From Nitrospira sp. (GTDB lineage: Bacteria > Nitrospirota > Nitrospiria > Nitrospirales > Nitrospiraceae), in contig JANDJL010000005.1 of NCBI GenBank assembly GCA_024330965.1, positions 62,001 through 126,000 of the forward strand: DNA of 64,000 bases, given 5' to 3'. How positions within the stretch are numbered: position 1 is the first letter of the stretch; every line of letters starts with the position of its first letter. The position numbers were made by a program, and so were the translations under genes. Under the pieces are notes generated by a model. It was not told the DNA's origin and made no database searches. It was given only the letters and a program-made list of their open reading frames with translations. This document shows positions 8,974 to 19,549 of the stretch, piece by piece.

Positions 8974-10401
8974 GTGGGGTGGAGCCGCATGTTGCTTGGG
9001 TTTGTCGTTCTCTACCTGCTGATCTCCGTGGGGATCGGGTTGTATGCTGCGACTCGCGTTCACAGTGCAAAAGATTTTGCCGTGGCGGGGAGAAGCCTCC
9101 CCCTGCCCATCGTCACGGCGACTGTGTTTGCGACCTGGTTCGGGGCCGAAGCGGTACTCGGCATTTCCGCAACCTTCGTGAAGGAGGGATTGCGTGGTGT
9201 CATCGCTGATCCGTTCGGTGCGAGTCTCTGTCTCATCCTGGCCGGGCTCTTTTTCGCGCCGCGCTTGTATAGACTGAACGTACTCACCGTGGGCGATTAT
9301 TATCGCCTGCGCTATGATCGTACCGTTGAGATGCTCTGCACGGTGTGCATCGTCGCGTCCTACGTGGGATGGGTGGCAGCCCAGTTTAAAGTGCTCGGAT
9401 TGGTGCTCAACGTGGTGACGGAGGGCGCGGTGAGCCAGCCGGTCGGCATCGTGATCGGGGCCGCCATTGTGCTCGTCTATACGACGTTCGGCGGGATGTT
9501 CTCCGTCGCGATTCTTGATTTCGTTCAGATTGCCGTCATCATGGGAGGGCTGTTGTACATCGTTTCCGTCGTGAGCGGCCTGACCGGCGGAGTGGAGACC
9601 GTCATTGAACACGCGGCCGCCGCCGGCAAGCTGGATTTATTTCCGCCGCCGCGATGGACGGAGTGGATCCCTTTTATCGGCGCCGGGATGACGATGATGT
9701 TGGGGTCCATTCCTCAGCAGGACGTGTTTCAGCGCATCACGTCTGCGAGGGATGAGCGTACGGCGGTGCGTGGTTCGCTCTTGGGGGGGACGCTTTATTT
9801 TGCCTTCTGTTTCGTCCCGATGTTTCTGGCCTACGCGGCGATGCTCGTCGATCCTGCGCAGTTCGGCGCATTGCTCGAACGGGATTCGCAACTGATTTTG
9901 CCGACGCTCGTCCTGCACCATACGCCGCTCGTGGCGCAGGTCGCATTTTTCGGCGCCGTACTGTCTGCCGTCATGAGCTGCTCGAGCGCGACGTTACTGG
10001 CGCCTTCGGTGGCGTTGAGCGAAAACGTCATCAGACCAGGGCTCCCCCGGCTGAACGATTCGGAATTTCTGCGCCTTATGCGCGTTGTGCTCGTCGGATT
10101 TGCCGGCGTGGTGCTGGCCATCGCGCTCTTGTCCGACGCGTCGATCTACAAATTGGTGGTCAACACGTACAAGGTCACGCTGGTGGCGGCGTTCATCCCG
10201 CTGTTCGCAGGACTGTATTGGAAACGGGCGACCACGCCTGGTGCTCTGTGTGCGATCATCGTCGGCCTGACGAGTTGGCTGGGGCTCGAATGGACAACCC
10301 CTCCCGATTCCTATTGGCCGCCTCAGCTTGTGGCGTTCATGATGGCCGGCGTCGGCATGGTCACCGGGTCGTTATGGTGGCCGCGGCGGGCCATGAAGTG
10401 A
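8974..10401 (+). CDS. Sodium:solute symporter (SSS family)
   Basis: Multi-TM protein; GTG start; FAVAGRSLPLPIVTATVFATWFGAEAVLGISATFVKEG and GSIPQQDVFQRITSARDERTAVRGSLLGG are SSS-family signatures. Confidence 0.85.
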   Translation: MGWSRMLLGFVVLYLLISVGIGLYAATRVHSAKDFAVAGRSLPLPIVTATVFATWFGAEAVLGISATFVKEGLRGVIADPFGASLCLILAGLFFAPRLYRLNVLTVGDYYRLRYDRTVEMLCTVCIVASYVGWVAAQFKVLGLVLNVVTEGAVSQPVGIVIGAAIVLVYTTFGGMFSVAILDFVQIAVIMGGLLYIVSVVSGLTGGVETVIEHAAAAGKLDLFPPPRWTEWIPFIGAGMTMMLGSIPQQDVFQRITSARDERTAVRGSLLGGTLYFAFCFVPMFLAYAAMLVDPAQFGALLERDSQLILPTLVLHHTPLVAQVAFFGAVLSAVMSCSSATLLAPSVALSENVIRPGLPRLNDSEFLRLMRVVLVGFAGVVLAIALLSDASIYKLVVNTYKVTLVAAFIPLFAGLYWKRATTPGALCAIIVGLTSWLGLEWTTPPDSYWPPQLVAFMMAGVGMVTGSLWWPRRAMK

Positions 10402-10466
10402 CGGTGTTGCCAGTGAAAGACCGATTGAATTCTCTCGGAGGGATAGACGGTGACGCGCACTATCAA

Positions 10467-10829
10467 TCAATGGTCCAGGGTAAAACGAACGAGACGACGG
10501 ATTTCTTCGACCGCAAACGGCTTCTTGATGACGGCTCTTGCCCCGAAGAGTTTCGCGACGCGCAGCAGATGCTGATCGCCGCTTGCACCTGTCATGGCGA
10601 TGACTTTGGCGTCCAGGAACTCCTTTGTGAGGTCGAGCAGGACTGCCATGCCGTCTCGCTCGGGCATCAGAATATCGGTGATCACGAGATCAGCGGGGTT
10701 TTGCCGATAGAGCGCCAGCGCGATGGCGCCGTTGGCCGCCTCGCTGACGGTGTGCCCGTCTTTTTCGAGAACACGGCGCAACAAAGTGCGGACCGGTTCT
10801 TCGTCGTCGACGATCAAGATGGAGGCCAT
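10467..10829 (-). CDS. CheY-like response regulator receiver protein
   Basis: MASILIVDDEEPVRTLLRRVLEKDGHTV...DLVITDILMPERDGMAVL...VIKKPF. Confidence 0.9.
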   Translation of the reverse strand: MASILIVDDEEPVRTLLRRVLEKDGHTVSEAANGAIALALYRQNPADLVITDILMPERDGMAVLLDLTKEFLDAKVIAMTGASGDQHLLRVAKLFGARAVIKKPFAVEEIRRLVRFTLDH

Positions 10830-11148
10830 GGTGGATCTTGTTCCATGTGTCGCCCCGAGCGGCGGAGAGGTCTTTGTGAAACCAGTCGAGATTACCGGCC
10901 GGCTTTCCCGTGAAGTTTCAGCGCATAACCGGTTTGTCTGCCGTTCATCTATACATCAGGGCTTTACTGAGGTCCAGTGTGTGATGGCGCCCGCCGTTTC
11001 AAAAAAGAGGGGGGCATGTCTGTCCGATGAGACAAACAGACGAGTCGCCCACGAGGGGGCATCCGGTTCGCATCTTCCGGTATGGCACACTGTCCGCTGA
11101 CGAGGGACGTCGAGGAAAGTTTTTCTTCCGGGCGGGTACGCGATAGGC

Positions 11149-13461
11149 GTGGCCATGGCCGATACCGTTCCGCAAAATCGAGCGTGGTCGTTCCGGCGTG
11201 GCCTGCGGGTGTTGCTTGGCCTGGTCGCGACCGGCGTAATCGCGCTGGCCGGCTATGGGCTTGTCCTCTCGGCGGCGCTGACGCTTCCCAGAAGCGATGA
11301 GCACCCGCCTCTTCTGATCTACGGCGCGCCGTTCATGGTCTCGCCGGGTCTTGATGTAACCGGTTCTGGGCTGGTCGATCGGTTACGACAGTTAGGCTAT
11401 CGGTCGGTGTCGGTCTCGCCGCGGGCGGCCGGCGACTATGTCGTGGCGAGCGATTCCCTTGAGATTTTTCTGCACCCACAGCCAGAAAGCCGCCTTCCCG
11501 CCAAGATTGTGCGGCTCGTGCTGGTTGCCGGAAAGATTCGCGAGCTTCGCTCGATGCCCGATGGCCGACCGATTCCGTGGGTCTTTCTTGAGCCGGCCGT
11601 TATCAGCGGCATGCGCGACGGGTCCAAACAGGTCAGGGAGTGGATACCGCTCGATCGAATCCCGCCGAGGTTGATCGACATGGTGCTGGCCATCGAGGAC
11701 CGGCGGTTTTTCTCTCACGTCGGCCTCGATCCCCTGGCCATCGGCCGGGCCCTCTGGGCAAACCTCGTGCACGGCGCCGTCGTGCAAGGGGGCAGCACGT
11801 TGACCCAGCAGTTGGCGAAGAATCTCTACTATTCGCCGCAGCGGACGATCAGCCGTAAGCTGAAGGAATTAATTGCCGCGGTCATTCTGGAATTGAAGTA
11901 CAGCAAGCAAGAGATTCTCGAAAGTTACCTCAATGAAATCTATCTGGGACAGTTTGGATCTGTCTCGATCTATGGGGTGGGCGAAGCGGCTCGCCGGTAT
12001 TTTGGGAAAAGTCTTGATGAATTGTCGGTCGAAGAGATGGCGATGATCGTGGGATTGATCAAAGGCCCCAACAGCTATTCGCCGATGAGAAATGTGGCGC
12101 AGGCGACGGATCGGCGGAACGTGGTGCTTCGTCGTTTAATGGAGCAGGGGATTATCTCCGATGAGGTGTGGGAGGAGGCGACGAAGCGGTCCGTGAAGAT
12201 CGTGCCGGGCCGCGATGCGGTGGGTGACGCACCGCATTTTGTCGATTATCTCCTTCGTGAAGTGGAGGATGCCGTCGGCGACCTTCCAGAGGGAATCAGA
12301 ATCTTCTCGACGCTTGATCCGTGGATTCAACGAACAGCCGAACAGGTCTTGCAACAGGGGTTGGTCCAGTTGGAAACGACGTATCCGTGGTTGAAAGAAG
12401 GGGGACAGTCGCTTCAAGGCGCCGTCGTCGTGTTGGAGCCGAAGACCGGCCGCATTCGCGCAATGGTCGGCGGGCGTGATTATCGAACGAGTCAATTCAA
12501 CCGCGCAGCGCAGGCCCGGCGGTCGGCGGGCTCGCTGTTGAAGCCGTTTGTGTATTTGGCCGGCTTTGAAGCGGCGCGAACGCAGGGTGCGGCGGGCCTT
12601 ACCCCTGCGACGCTGCTTGACGACGGCCCTGTAACACTGGAGTCGAAGGGGGGGCCATGGTCGCCAAAGAATTATGACCGGCAGTACCACGGCCAGGTGA
12701 CGGTACGGACGGCTCTCGAACAGTCGTTGAACATCCCGGCCGTGCGGGTTGCCCACCGCACCGGTCTCGCGCCGTTTCTTAACTTGTTGAGGACATTCGG
12801 GATTGCGACCCCGCAGCCGGGTGATCTCTCCGTGGCTTTGGGGAGCTCTCCCGTCTCTCTGCTGGAGATCGCCTCGGCATACGGAGGGTTGGCCAACGGC
12901 GGCGTGATGGTGCGTCCCTCACCCGTATCTCACATCGACGGTGAAACCGGCGAGACGGTCTGGAGCCGAATCGTGGATCGGCGTCAGGCGGCGTCTCCGC
13001 AAGGAACCTATCTTGTAACGTCGCTGCTCAAAGGTGTAATCGATCGGGGGACCGGCGCCAAAGCAAGGCGTTTGGGCGTGGAAGGGGCGGTTGCCGGCAA
13101 GACGGGGACGACGGATGGATACCGTGACGCCTGGTTCGTCGGCTATACGACCGACCTCGTGATCGGCGTGTGGGTGGGATTCGACGATGAGCGGCCGATC
13201 AAACTCACGGGTGCGCAAGCGGCGCTCCCCATTTGGAGCAAGTTGGCGGCGCGGCTGATCCCACCTGATCAGCCGGATTTTCCCATGCCTGAGGGAGTGG
13301 TCGAACGTCGGATCGATCCCCAAACCGGCCAATTGGCGACCGCTCAATGTCCGGAGCCCATTACCGAGGTGTTCATGGCCGGCACCGAGCCGGCCGACTA
13401 TTGTGAGATTCACGGCGGAGGCCTGTGGGAACGGCTCAAGCGGGCGTTCGGGCTTCTCTGA
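11149..13461 (+). CDS. mrcB: Class A penicillin-binding protein (PBP1b-like)
   Basis: IEDRRFFSHVGLDPLAIGRALWANLVHGAVVQGGSTLTQQLAKNLY transglycosylase motifs; RRSAGSLLKPFVY, SLN, GKTGTTDGYRDAWFVGYT transpeptidase motifs. Confidence 0.93.
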   Translation: MAMADTVPQNRAWSFRRGLRVLLGLVATGVIALAGYGLVLSAALTLPRSDEHPPLLIYGAPFMVSPGLDVTGSGLVDRLRQLGYRSVSVSPRAAGDYVVASDSLEIFLHPQPESRLPAKIVRLVLVAGKIRELRSMPDGRPIPWVFLEPAVISGMRDGSKQVREWIPLDRIPPRLIDMVLAIEDRRFFSHVGLDPLAIGRALWANLVHGAVVQGGSTLTQQLAKNLYYSPQRTISRKLKELIAAVILELKYSKQEILESYLNEIYLGQFGSVSIYGVGEAARRYFGKSLDELSVEEMAMIVGLIKGPNSYSPMRNVAQATDRRNVVLRRLMEQGIISDEVWEEATKRSVKIVPGRDAVGDAPHFVDYLLREVEDAVGDLPEGIRIFSTLDPWIQRTAEQVLQQGLVQLETTYPWLKEGGQSLQGAVVVLEPKTGRIRAMVGGRDYRTSQFNRAAQARRSAGSLLKPFVYLAGFEAARTQGAAGLTPATLLDDGPVTLESKGGPWSPKNYDRQYHGQVTVRTALEQSLNIPAVRVAHRTGLAPFLNLLRTFGIATPQPGDLSVALGSSPVSLLEIASAYGGLANGGVMVRPSPVSHIDGETGETVWSRIVDRRQAASPQGTYLVTSLLKGVIDRGTGAKARRLGVEGAVAGKTGTTDGYRDAWFVGYTTDLVIGVWVGFDDERPIKLTGAQAALPIWSKLAARLIPPDQPDFPMPEGVVERRIDPQTGQLATAQCPEPITEVFMAGTEPADYCEIHGGGLWERLKRAFGLL

Positions 13462-13583
13462 GCGGCTGGGGAGGCCTGTCGATCCAGCCGAGCGATCGGC
13501 CGTTCGTGATTCAACTACTGCTAGGAAGCGATCGACTCTTGCGGTAAGCTAGGGCTCGCAACGGATTCACCGAGGAGACCGTC

Positions 13584-14027
13584 ATGAAAAAGAGCGGATA
13601 TACGGACGACGGCAACATCACCCTGCTGGCCAAGGGAGTCGAGATGAAGGGGGAGATCAGGGTCGAGGGGACCGTGCGGATCGACGGCCGGCTGGAAGGG
13701 GACGTGCACACCAAAGGCGAAGTGATCGTAGGGGAGGAAGGAGTGGTTAAGGGCACGATCACCGCAGGGTCCTTGATCAGTAGCGGGCGAATCAAGGCCT
13801 CGGTCACGGCGACCGATCGGGTGCAGTTGTTCAAGACGGCGATTCTCATCGGCGAAGTGCGCAGTCCCATCATGATCATGGAGGAAGGCGCGAAATTTCA
13901 GGGCCTCAGCGACATGGGTGCCACGGTCTGGCCGGAGGAGGCGCCTCGATTGTCCGGCAACGTCCGTGACATGGGACCGCATCGCGGGCGGCCCGTAGCC
14001 TTGCTCGCGAAAGACCAAGATCTCTAA
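13584..14027 (+). CDS. Bactofilin (polymer-forming cytoskeletal protein)
   Basis: TLLAKGVEMKGEIRVEGTVRIDGRLEGDVHTKGEVIVGEEGVVKGTITAGSLISSGRIKASVTATDRVQL. Confidence 0.92.
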   Translation: MKKSGYTDDGNITLLAKGVEMKGEIRVEGTVRIDGRLEGDVHTKGEVIVGEEGVVKGTITAGSLISSGRIKASVTATDRVQLFKTAILIGEVRSPIMIMEEGAKFQGLSDMGATVWPEEAPRLSGNVRDMGPHRGRPVALLAKDQDL

Positions 14028-14136
14028 GCCCCTTTCTTGTTTCTGGAGCGGACCTTGTGACAGGTTCCTCTTCGCTTCCCGTTCCGTGTCCCGTTCAGCG
14101 TCACGGTGGTGACCGATTCATCGGGTTCCGCCATCA

Positions 14137-15267
14137 ATGCGCGGTCCCCTCGTCTCTCTGCGACATCCGATGATGCGGCAGCGCCTGTTTTCAATCGTCT
14201 TCTTCGTCCTTCTGGGTCTGCTGCTGTACCAGATGGGACTTGTCCTCCAACCGTTCGTCTTCCCGGCGCTGTGGGCCGTGCTCTTGGCCCATGGAACGTT
14301 CCCTCTCCATCTACGGTTGTCGAAATTGTGTAAAGGGAACGAGACCCTGTCGGCGGCGGTGCTGACGATGGGTGCGCTGGGCATGGTCGTCGTGCCGTTG
14401 GTTTTGATGGGCCTGTTGCTCGTGCATGAGGCCGGCGTGGCGGAGGAGGTCATTCGCACGTGGATTCAGAGTGGAGGGCTCCAGCGGCTGCCGGATCAGA
14501 TGGCGACCATCCCGATCATCGGAGGATGGTTGCGGACGGCACTGGCCGGCATCGATCTCCAGCGGCTGTCTTTGGAACAATCGGTCGTGGCTGGAGTCTC
14601 GGCGGTCAGCCAATTCCTCGTAGGACAGATGGGCGATCTGTTGAAAAACGCCGTCCTGCTGGTGACGGACTTTTTCATCATGTTGCTGGTGCTGTTCTTT
14701 TTGTATCGCGATGGCCGGACTTGGTTTTCGTCCTGGTATCAATTGATTCCGATGGACGAATCGCACAAGCAGAAGATCATTGCCCGCTTGGATCAGACGG
14801 TTCGCGCAGTCGTCAAGGGGATCTTGGTGACGGCGATTGTACAGGGAGTACTGGCCGGGCTGGCCTATCTTGCTGTGGGTGTTCCGTTCCCGATGGTGCT
14901 CACAGCGTTGACCATTCTGTTGGCACCCATTCCCTTCGGCGGCACGGCGCTGGTGTGGGGGCCGGTCGGTCTGTACCTTCTGTGGGTCGGGGAGGCTGGC
15001 AAGGCACTCATAATGGTGGCGTGGGGCGTGGGCGTCGTTTCCATGGTCGATCACGTTCTCCGCCCGTGGTTGATCGGGCAGGATGTGCAGATTCCCGTCT
15101 TGCTTCTGGTGCTCAGCGTGCTGGGAGGGTTGGCATTGTACGGAGTGTTGGGAATCTTTGTCGGGCCCGTGCTTGTCAGTCTGTTGATGACGGCCGTCCA
15201 AATTTATCGGGAAGACTATCAAGCTATCGAAGCGGGCCCGCCGTCTCGCCCTCCCGCGTCGCCATAA
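14137..15267 (+). CDS. AI-2E family transporter (PerM-like)
   Basis: Multi-TM; LFFLYRDGRTWFSSWYQLIPM..., ILLAPIPFGGTALVWGPVGLYLL..., YGVLGIFVGPVLVSLLMTAVQIYREDY. Confidence 0.85.
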   Translation: MRGPLVSLRHPMMRQRLFSIVFFVLLGLLLYQMGLVLQPFVFPALWAVLLAHGTFPLHLRLSKLCKGNETLSAAVLTMGALGMVVVPLVLMGLLLVHEAGVAEEVIRTWIQSGGLQRLPDQMATIPIIGGWLRTALAGIDLQRLSLEQSVVAGVSAVSQFLVGQMGDLLKNAVLLVTDFFIMLLVLFFLYRDGRTWFSSWYQLIPMDESHKQKIIARLDQTVRAVVKGILVTAIVQGVLAGLAYLAVGVPFPMVLTALTILLAPIPFGGTALVWGPVGLYLLWVGEAGKALIMVAWGVGVVSMVDHVLRPWLIGQDVQIPVLLLVLSVLGGLALYGVLGIFVGPVLVSLLMTAVQIYREDYQAIEAGPPSRPPASP

Positions 15268-15363
15268 CCTTTCCTTAGCTGTTATCGGTCGATCATCGAG
15301 GCGCCACAAGGCAAAGTGCGGCCTCGCGCGTGACGACCGGAGCAGGGGGATCATCATCTCCCG

Positions 15364-15960
15364 TTACTCCAAGGGGATCGTAATGGCGAGGGCGCCCATA
15401 ACGTCGTTCAACTTGAAGTCCTGTTTGGGGCTTAAGGGATGGGTGTTGTGGCAGGAGACGCACGCGGGCGAGACCGCTCGGTCGGCGTAGATGGCTTGGA
15501 AGTACCGTTTCTTGCCGCTGGTGACAATGCCTGTGATCGGCTGTTCCGGTCGTTGCCGAAGCGTTTCAAGGGCTTGGCGCTCGAACTGGGTGGCTGGGGC
15601 GTTGCGCTGATAGATCGGCGACAAGCCGATCAGCCGAAAGCGGATCCCGCGCCCGCTCTCCGCCACCAGTCGGCCGGTGTGTTGAAGGAGTTGAGCGGGC
15701 AGGGGCAGCGTATTGTCCTGCTCCCAGTGTTCCGTTGCGGAGAGAATCCCTTTTTCTTGCAGACGGTTGACGATCGAGGTGGTGTAGATGGTGCGGTTCG
15801 CTTCGAGAATCGCATGGATGTAGTCGGCGACTTTGTCGGGCGGGATGCCGTCGCCGCCCGGGCCGTCCTTGGCGAAGAGAAGAGGTGAGCCGCTCCAGAG
15901 GCATCCTACGATGACAAGCGTGCGGATTGCGATTCGGACTGTGGCGTGGATGGATCCCAT
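15364..15960 (-). CDS. Tll0287-like (DUF3365) c-type heme protein, exported
   Basis: Signal peptide; SPACVSCHNTHPLSPKQDFKLNDVMGALAITIPL (CxxCH plus family-typical C-terminus). Start reassigned to MGSIHATVRIA at 15960. Confidence 0.8.
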   Translation of the reverse strand: MGSIHATVRIAIRTLVIVGCLWSGSPLLFAKDGPGGDGIPPDKVADYIHAILEANRTIYTTSIVNRLQEKGILSATEHWEQDNTLPLPAQLLQHTGRLVAESGRGIRFRLIGLSPIYQRNAPATQFERQALETLRQRPEQPITGIVTSGKKRYFQAIYADRAVSPACVSCHNTHPLSPKQDFKLNDVMGALAITIPLE

Positions 15961-18401
15961 GTGCCCTCCCCTGATGCGGCGGGATGGGCCGGCAGGGTTA
16001 CGATACAAGTCGTCCCTCGTCCCTCGCCGCTTTCGATGCGAAGCTCGCCGCCGAATTTTCGGATAATTCTCCTTGCGACCGTCAGCCCCAGGCCTGATCC
16101 TTCTCCTTGGTCTCTGGTCGTGAAGAACGGATCAAAAATTTTCGACAGGTGTTGTTTGGGAATGCCGGGGCCAGAGTCCGTGATGGTTACAGTGCCGACG
16201 CGATCGGACCAGGCCGTGGTCAGCGTCAGCGTGCCGGTCCCTTTCATGGCTTGAACGGCGTTGGTGATCAGGTTTGCCAAGGCTTGCTGAAGCTGGTCCG
16301 GCTTCGCCAACACGCGGACGTCCCCCGCATAACGTTTATTGACGACCACGTTCTTCATGTCACTTGTCGACTGGACGATGGCCAAGGCTCGATCCGTTTC
16401 TTCCTCCAGCGACACGGGCACGGCCTGGTCATGTTCCTCCTTTCCCGTCACGCCGGCGAAATCCCGGATGACCGTCGCCATGCGCCGGCCTTGCGCGACG
16501 ATGTCGCGCGCATAGGCCTTGGCTCGCTCCAAGCTTTGCTCCTCTTGAATCGCTTCGCCCAGCCCGATGATGCCGAACAGCGGGTTGTTCAACTCATGGC
16601 CGATGCCGGCGGTCAGTACGCCGAGGCTGCCGGATTTTTCGGCTTGGACGAGTTGCTCGTGCAGACGGCTTTCGTCGGTCGTATCGCGCAGGACCAGCCC
16701 GCTGACAGGCTCTTGCCCCGGTCTAGCCGGCAGGCGGAACCATTGATACTGGTAGAGGCGCGATCCGATGCGAAATTCCGGTCGATGATCGATCAGCTCC
16801 TGATCGCTGGGCGGAGTCAGCGGGTCGCGCGGCAGCTCCAGCCCTGCGGCTCGTTCGGCGGCGCCGACGGCGCCGCCGGCGCGAAACTCCCGCCGCAGGC
16901 GCTGCCGCGCCGAGGCATCCAATGGAAGCACGTCGAACAGGGATATTGATAATGACTGGTCGCGCCGCATGCCGAATGACTCGCACGCCGCCCGATTGGC
17001 ATACCGCACCTGTTCGTCGGCGTCGATCAGGAAAATGGGAGTCGAGACCGCGTCCAAAATATGGTCGGTCGATTGTTGCAGCGCTTGAACCTCCCGCGTC
17101 TTCAATTCGACTTGGTCGGTGAGTCCGGCGAAAGCCGCGTTCAGTTGCTGATTCATGCGATTGAATTCTTCGGCCAGCTCTTCTAATTCGTCGCCGGATC
17201 GGATATCGATCGGCGTCTTGAGCTCGCCGCGGCCGATGGCCCGCGCGGCGAGCATCAGTTGGCGGATGGGCGTCACGATGCGGCTTGCCGCGACGTAGCC
17301 CAATGTGGCCAGCAAGGCAAGGCCTGCGACGCCGAAGACAGTCACCCAGGTGAACAGATGCTGGATCGGAGCGAAGATCTCGTCAGACGCTTGCCAGACG
17401 AACGTGTGCCACGATCCGTTCTCAATGGAGCCGTTGGTTGCGCGGCTGGTTTCCGGCAGCGGCGCGAATCCGATCACGGACGTCGAGCGCCCGCCGTGGC
17501 CGTCGCTGGAGGCCTGGACCCAGCCCGGTTGCAGAGGGGTGACAAGTGGAACGAGATTCGGATCGGATAGTGGGACGCCGGTGGGCAAGATCGGGCAACT
17601 GATAACAAGGCCGTTCGAGTCGATCAGCATGACGTGGCCGGTTTTCCCGAATCGAATGGCGTGCGTGGCCGGAGAAAAGAATTCCTTCGCATCAATCACG
17701 CGGTGGAGAACTCCCACGACTTCGTACCGCAATTGGTCCATGACCGGGACCGAGATGGTGAATACGTAGGCGTTGACTCGTTTGTCGAATCGCACGTCTT
17801 CGATGAAGAGCCGCCCGACGGCCTTATGGTAGGCGCCTTGCCACCAGCGGGTCCGGTCGTGGCGGAGCTCCGGTTTCTCTCCGATGGCGGCGACGAGGAG
17901 ACCGTGGACATCCGTCAAAAACAGCATCTTGGTGGAGGCACGGACGATCTGTGGCTGCAGTTGACCGGGAGCGTTGCGGATTCCCGTGTAATACTCGCGC
18001 AGCAGGGCGCTGAGCTGGTTCTCCATGATGGAGCGCACGGCGTTCGGCTCGCCGGCCTCCCATTTCGCTTCGAAGTCGCTCGTCTCGACACCAGCGACGC
18101 GATGGTTCTCCGACATATCCCGCCGGTGCTCCAGTTCACGAATGATCGTCGGATCGTTGGCCATGCGGGCGGTTTGGGCGATTTCTTCCGCCACGAGGAG
18201 GTCGAGTTTCCGGGCCGCTTCCATGGCGAGGGCTTTGAAACTTTCCCCGCTTACGTCTCGGATTTCCCTCGATCCTTGCCAGAACGCCATGCCAAGCCCG
18301 ATGACGAGCGGGACGGTTCCGACCAGGAGCATCGAGACGATCAACTTGGCTTTGAGTCCCCAGCGTGTTTGGCGAGGGGCGGCTGATGGTGTCGTATTCA
18401 T
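15906..18401 (-). CDS. Sensor histidine kinase: Cache-like sensor, HAMP, PAS, HisKA, HATPase
   Basis: Two TM segments flanking a periplasmic region, HAMP near RIVTPIRQLMLAARAIGRGELKTPI, PAS-like region, H-box LTAGIGHELNNPLFGIIGLGE, DSGPGIPKQHLSKIFDPFFTTRDQGEGSGLGLTVA. Confidence 0.88.
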   Translation of the reverse strand: MNTTPSAAPRQTRWGLKAKLIVSMLLVGTVPLVIGLGMAFWQGSREIRDVSGESFKALAMEAARKLDLLVAEEIAQTARMANDPTIIRELEHRRDMSENHRVAGVETSDFEAKWEAGEPNAVRSIMENQLSALLREYYTGIRNAPGQLQPQIVRASTKMLFLTDVHGLLVAAIGEKPELRHDRTRWWQGAYHKAVGRLFIEDVRFDKRVNAYVFTISVPVMDQLRYEVVGVLHRVIDAKEFFSPATHAIRFGKTGHVMLIDSNGLVISCPILPTGVPLSDPNLVPLVTPLQPGWVQASSDGHGGRSTSVIGFAPLPETSRATNGSIENGSWHTFVWQASDEIFAPIQHLFTWVTVFGVAGLALLATLGYVAASRIVTPIRQLMLAARAIGRGELKTPIDIRSGDELEELAEEFNRMNQQLNAAFAGLTDQVELKTREVQALQQSTDHILDAVSTPIFLIDADEQVRYANRAACESFGMRRDQSLSISLFDVLPLDASARQRLRREFRAGGAVGAAERAAGLELPRDPLTPPSDQELIDHRPEFRIGSRLYQYQWFRLPARPGQEPVSGLVLRDTTDESRLHEQLVQAEKSGSLGVLTAGIGHELNNPLFGIIGLGEAIQEEQSLERAKAYARDIVAQGRRMATVIRDFAGVTGKEEHDQAVPVSLEEETDRALAIVQSTSDMKNVVVNKRYAGDVRVLAKPDQLQQALANLITNAVQAMKGTGTLTLTTAWSDRVGTVTITDSGPGIPKQHLSKIFDPFFTTRDQGEGSGLGLTVARRIIRKFGGELRIESGEGRGTTCIVTLPAHPAASGEGTWDPSTPQSESQSARLSS

Positions 18402-19549
18402 TACGGATTTCCGTCTTCCGCGCGCACATCATGGGGAAACGTGATGGTGAAAGTCGTGCCCAGGCCCACTTGGCTCTCGACGTTGATGGAGCCGTGCATG
18501 CGGTGAATGACGTTCTTGATGTTGTACAGCCCGAGCCCTGTCCCCTTGCCGGGAGGTTTGGTCGTGAAAAACGGCTCAAAGATCCGTCCCATCACGTCCG
18601 GCGGGATGCCGTGCCCCGTGTCGGAAATTTTGACCATCGTCGCTCCGTCGATCGTGGAGGTGGTGATGGTCAACACGCCGCCCCGTTCCATGGCCTGGAC
18701 GGCATTGGTGATGAGATTGATGAACACGTGGAGGATTTCATCCGGATTGCCGATCGCCGTCGCCTCGGGCCAATAGGACTTGCGCACCTCGATGTCTTGA
18801 AGTCCGACGGCATAGCGGGCGATTTTCAGGGCCTCGTCCAGTTTGGCGTTGATGGGGACAACTTGATCCGAATGAATGGAGGTCCGCCGCGAGTAGGACG
18901 TGAGATCCCGACAGATGGCCGTCGTGCGTTTGACGGCTTCGACGATATCCCGCGCTTGGAGATGGACCGTCTCGAGATCCCGCTCTTCGGTGAGGTTTTC
19001 GGCCAGGCCCAAAATGAGTTGGAGCGGGTTGTTCATGTCGTGGGCGATGCCCGCGGCAAACGATCCGATTCCGGCGAGTTTGTCCGTCTGAAGCAATTCG
19101 GCCTGGAGAGCGAATTCATGTTTGACCAAATCATACAGCAAGCGGGAGGACCGACCGCTCAAGATGCCGACTCCCCCCGGGACCTGTTGCCGGAGGGTTT
19201 TCTCCATGGCGGCATCTCCGGTGACGTCGATCACCAGATCCGGTTCCGTGATGCGCAGGAGGTCGGCGCTCTCCTTGAACACCGGCACGTGAAGTTCGCG
19301 GGCATGCCGGAGGCCCGGGGCGTCGGCGCGGCGGTCCGCGATGCCGACCACTTCGACGGTCCGAAGTTGGTGGAGCAGCGTCAGCATCGCCGTGCCTCCC
19401 CGCCCCGCTCCCACGATCGCGATTTTTGTGGGAGTCGGAGTGGGCGTCCCTTCATAGCCGTCGAGACCGGACAGCCGATCGGTCGTCGTGACGGGGGCTG
19501 GAGGTCGGCTCGCCGAATGGTCTGATTTGGTCAGTTCAGGATTCGTCAC
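18401..19549 (-). CDS. Histidine kinase with N-terminal NAD(P)-binding Rossmann-like domain
   Basis: N-terminus [57 protein letters not shown]...LVIDVTGD (GxGxxG); C-terminus [21 protein letters not shown] and [34 protein letters not shown]. Confidence 0.85.
   Translation of the reverse strand: MTNPELTKSDHSASRPPAPVTTTDRLSGLDGYEGTPTPTPTKIAIVGAGRGGTAMLTLLHQLRTVEVVGIADRRADAPGLRHARELHVPVFKESADLLRITEPDLVIDVTGDAAMEKTLRQQVPGGVGILSGRSSRLLYDLVKHEFALQAELLQTDKLAGIGSFAAGIAHDMNNPLQLILGLAENLTEERDLETVHLQARDIVEAVKRTTAICRDLTSYSRRTSIHSDQVVPINAKLDEALKIARYAVGLQDIEVRKSYWPEATAIGNPDEILHVFINLITNAVQAMERGGVLTITTSTIDGATMVKISDTGHGIPPDVMGRIFEPFFTTKPPGKGTGLGLYNIKNVIHRMHGSINVESQVGLGTTFTITFPHDVRAEDGNP

Noticed and set aside
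14311-15357. 348-aa minus-strand ORF antisense to the AI-2E transporter
   Set aside because: Charged low-complexity shadow frame; the + strand frame has clear transporter motifs.
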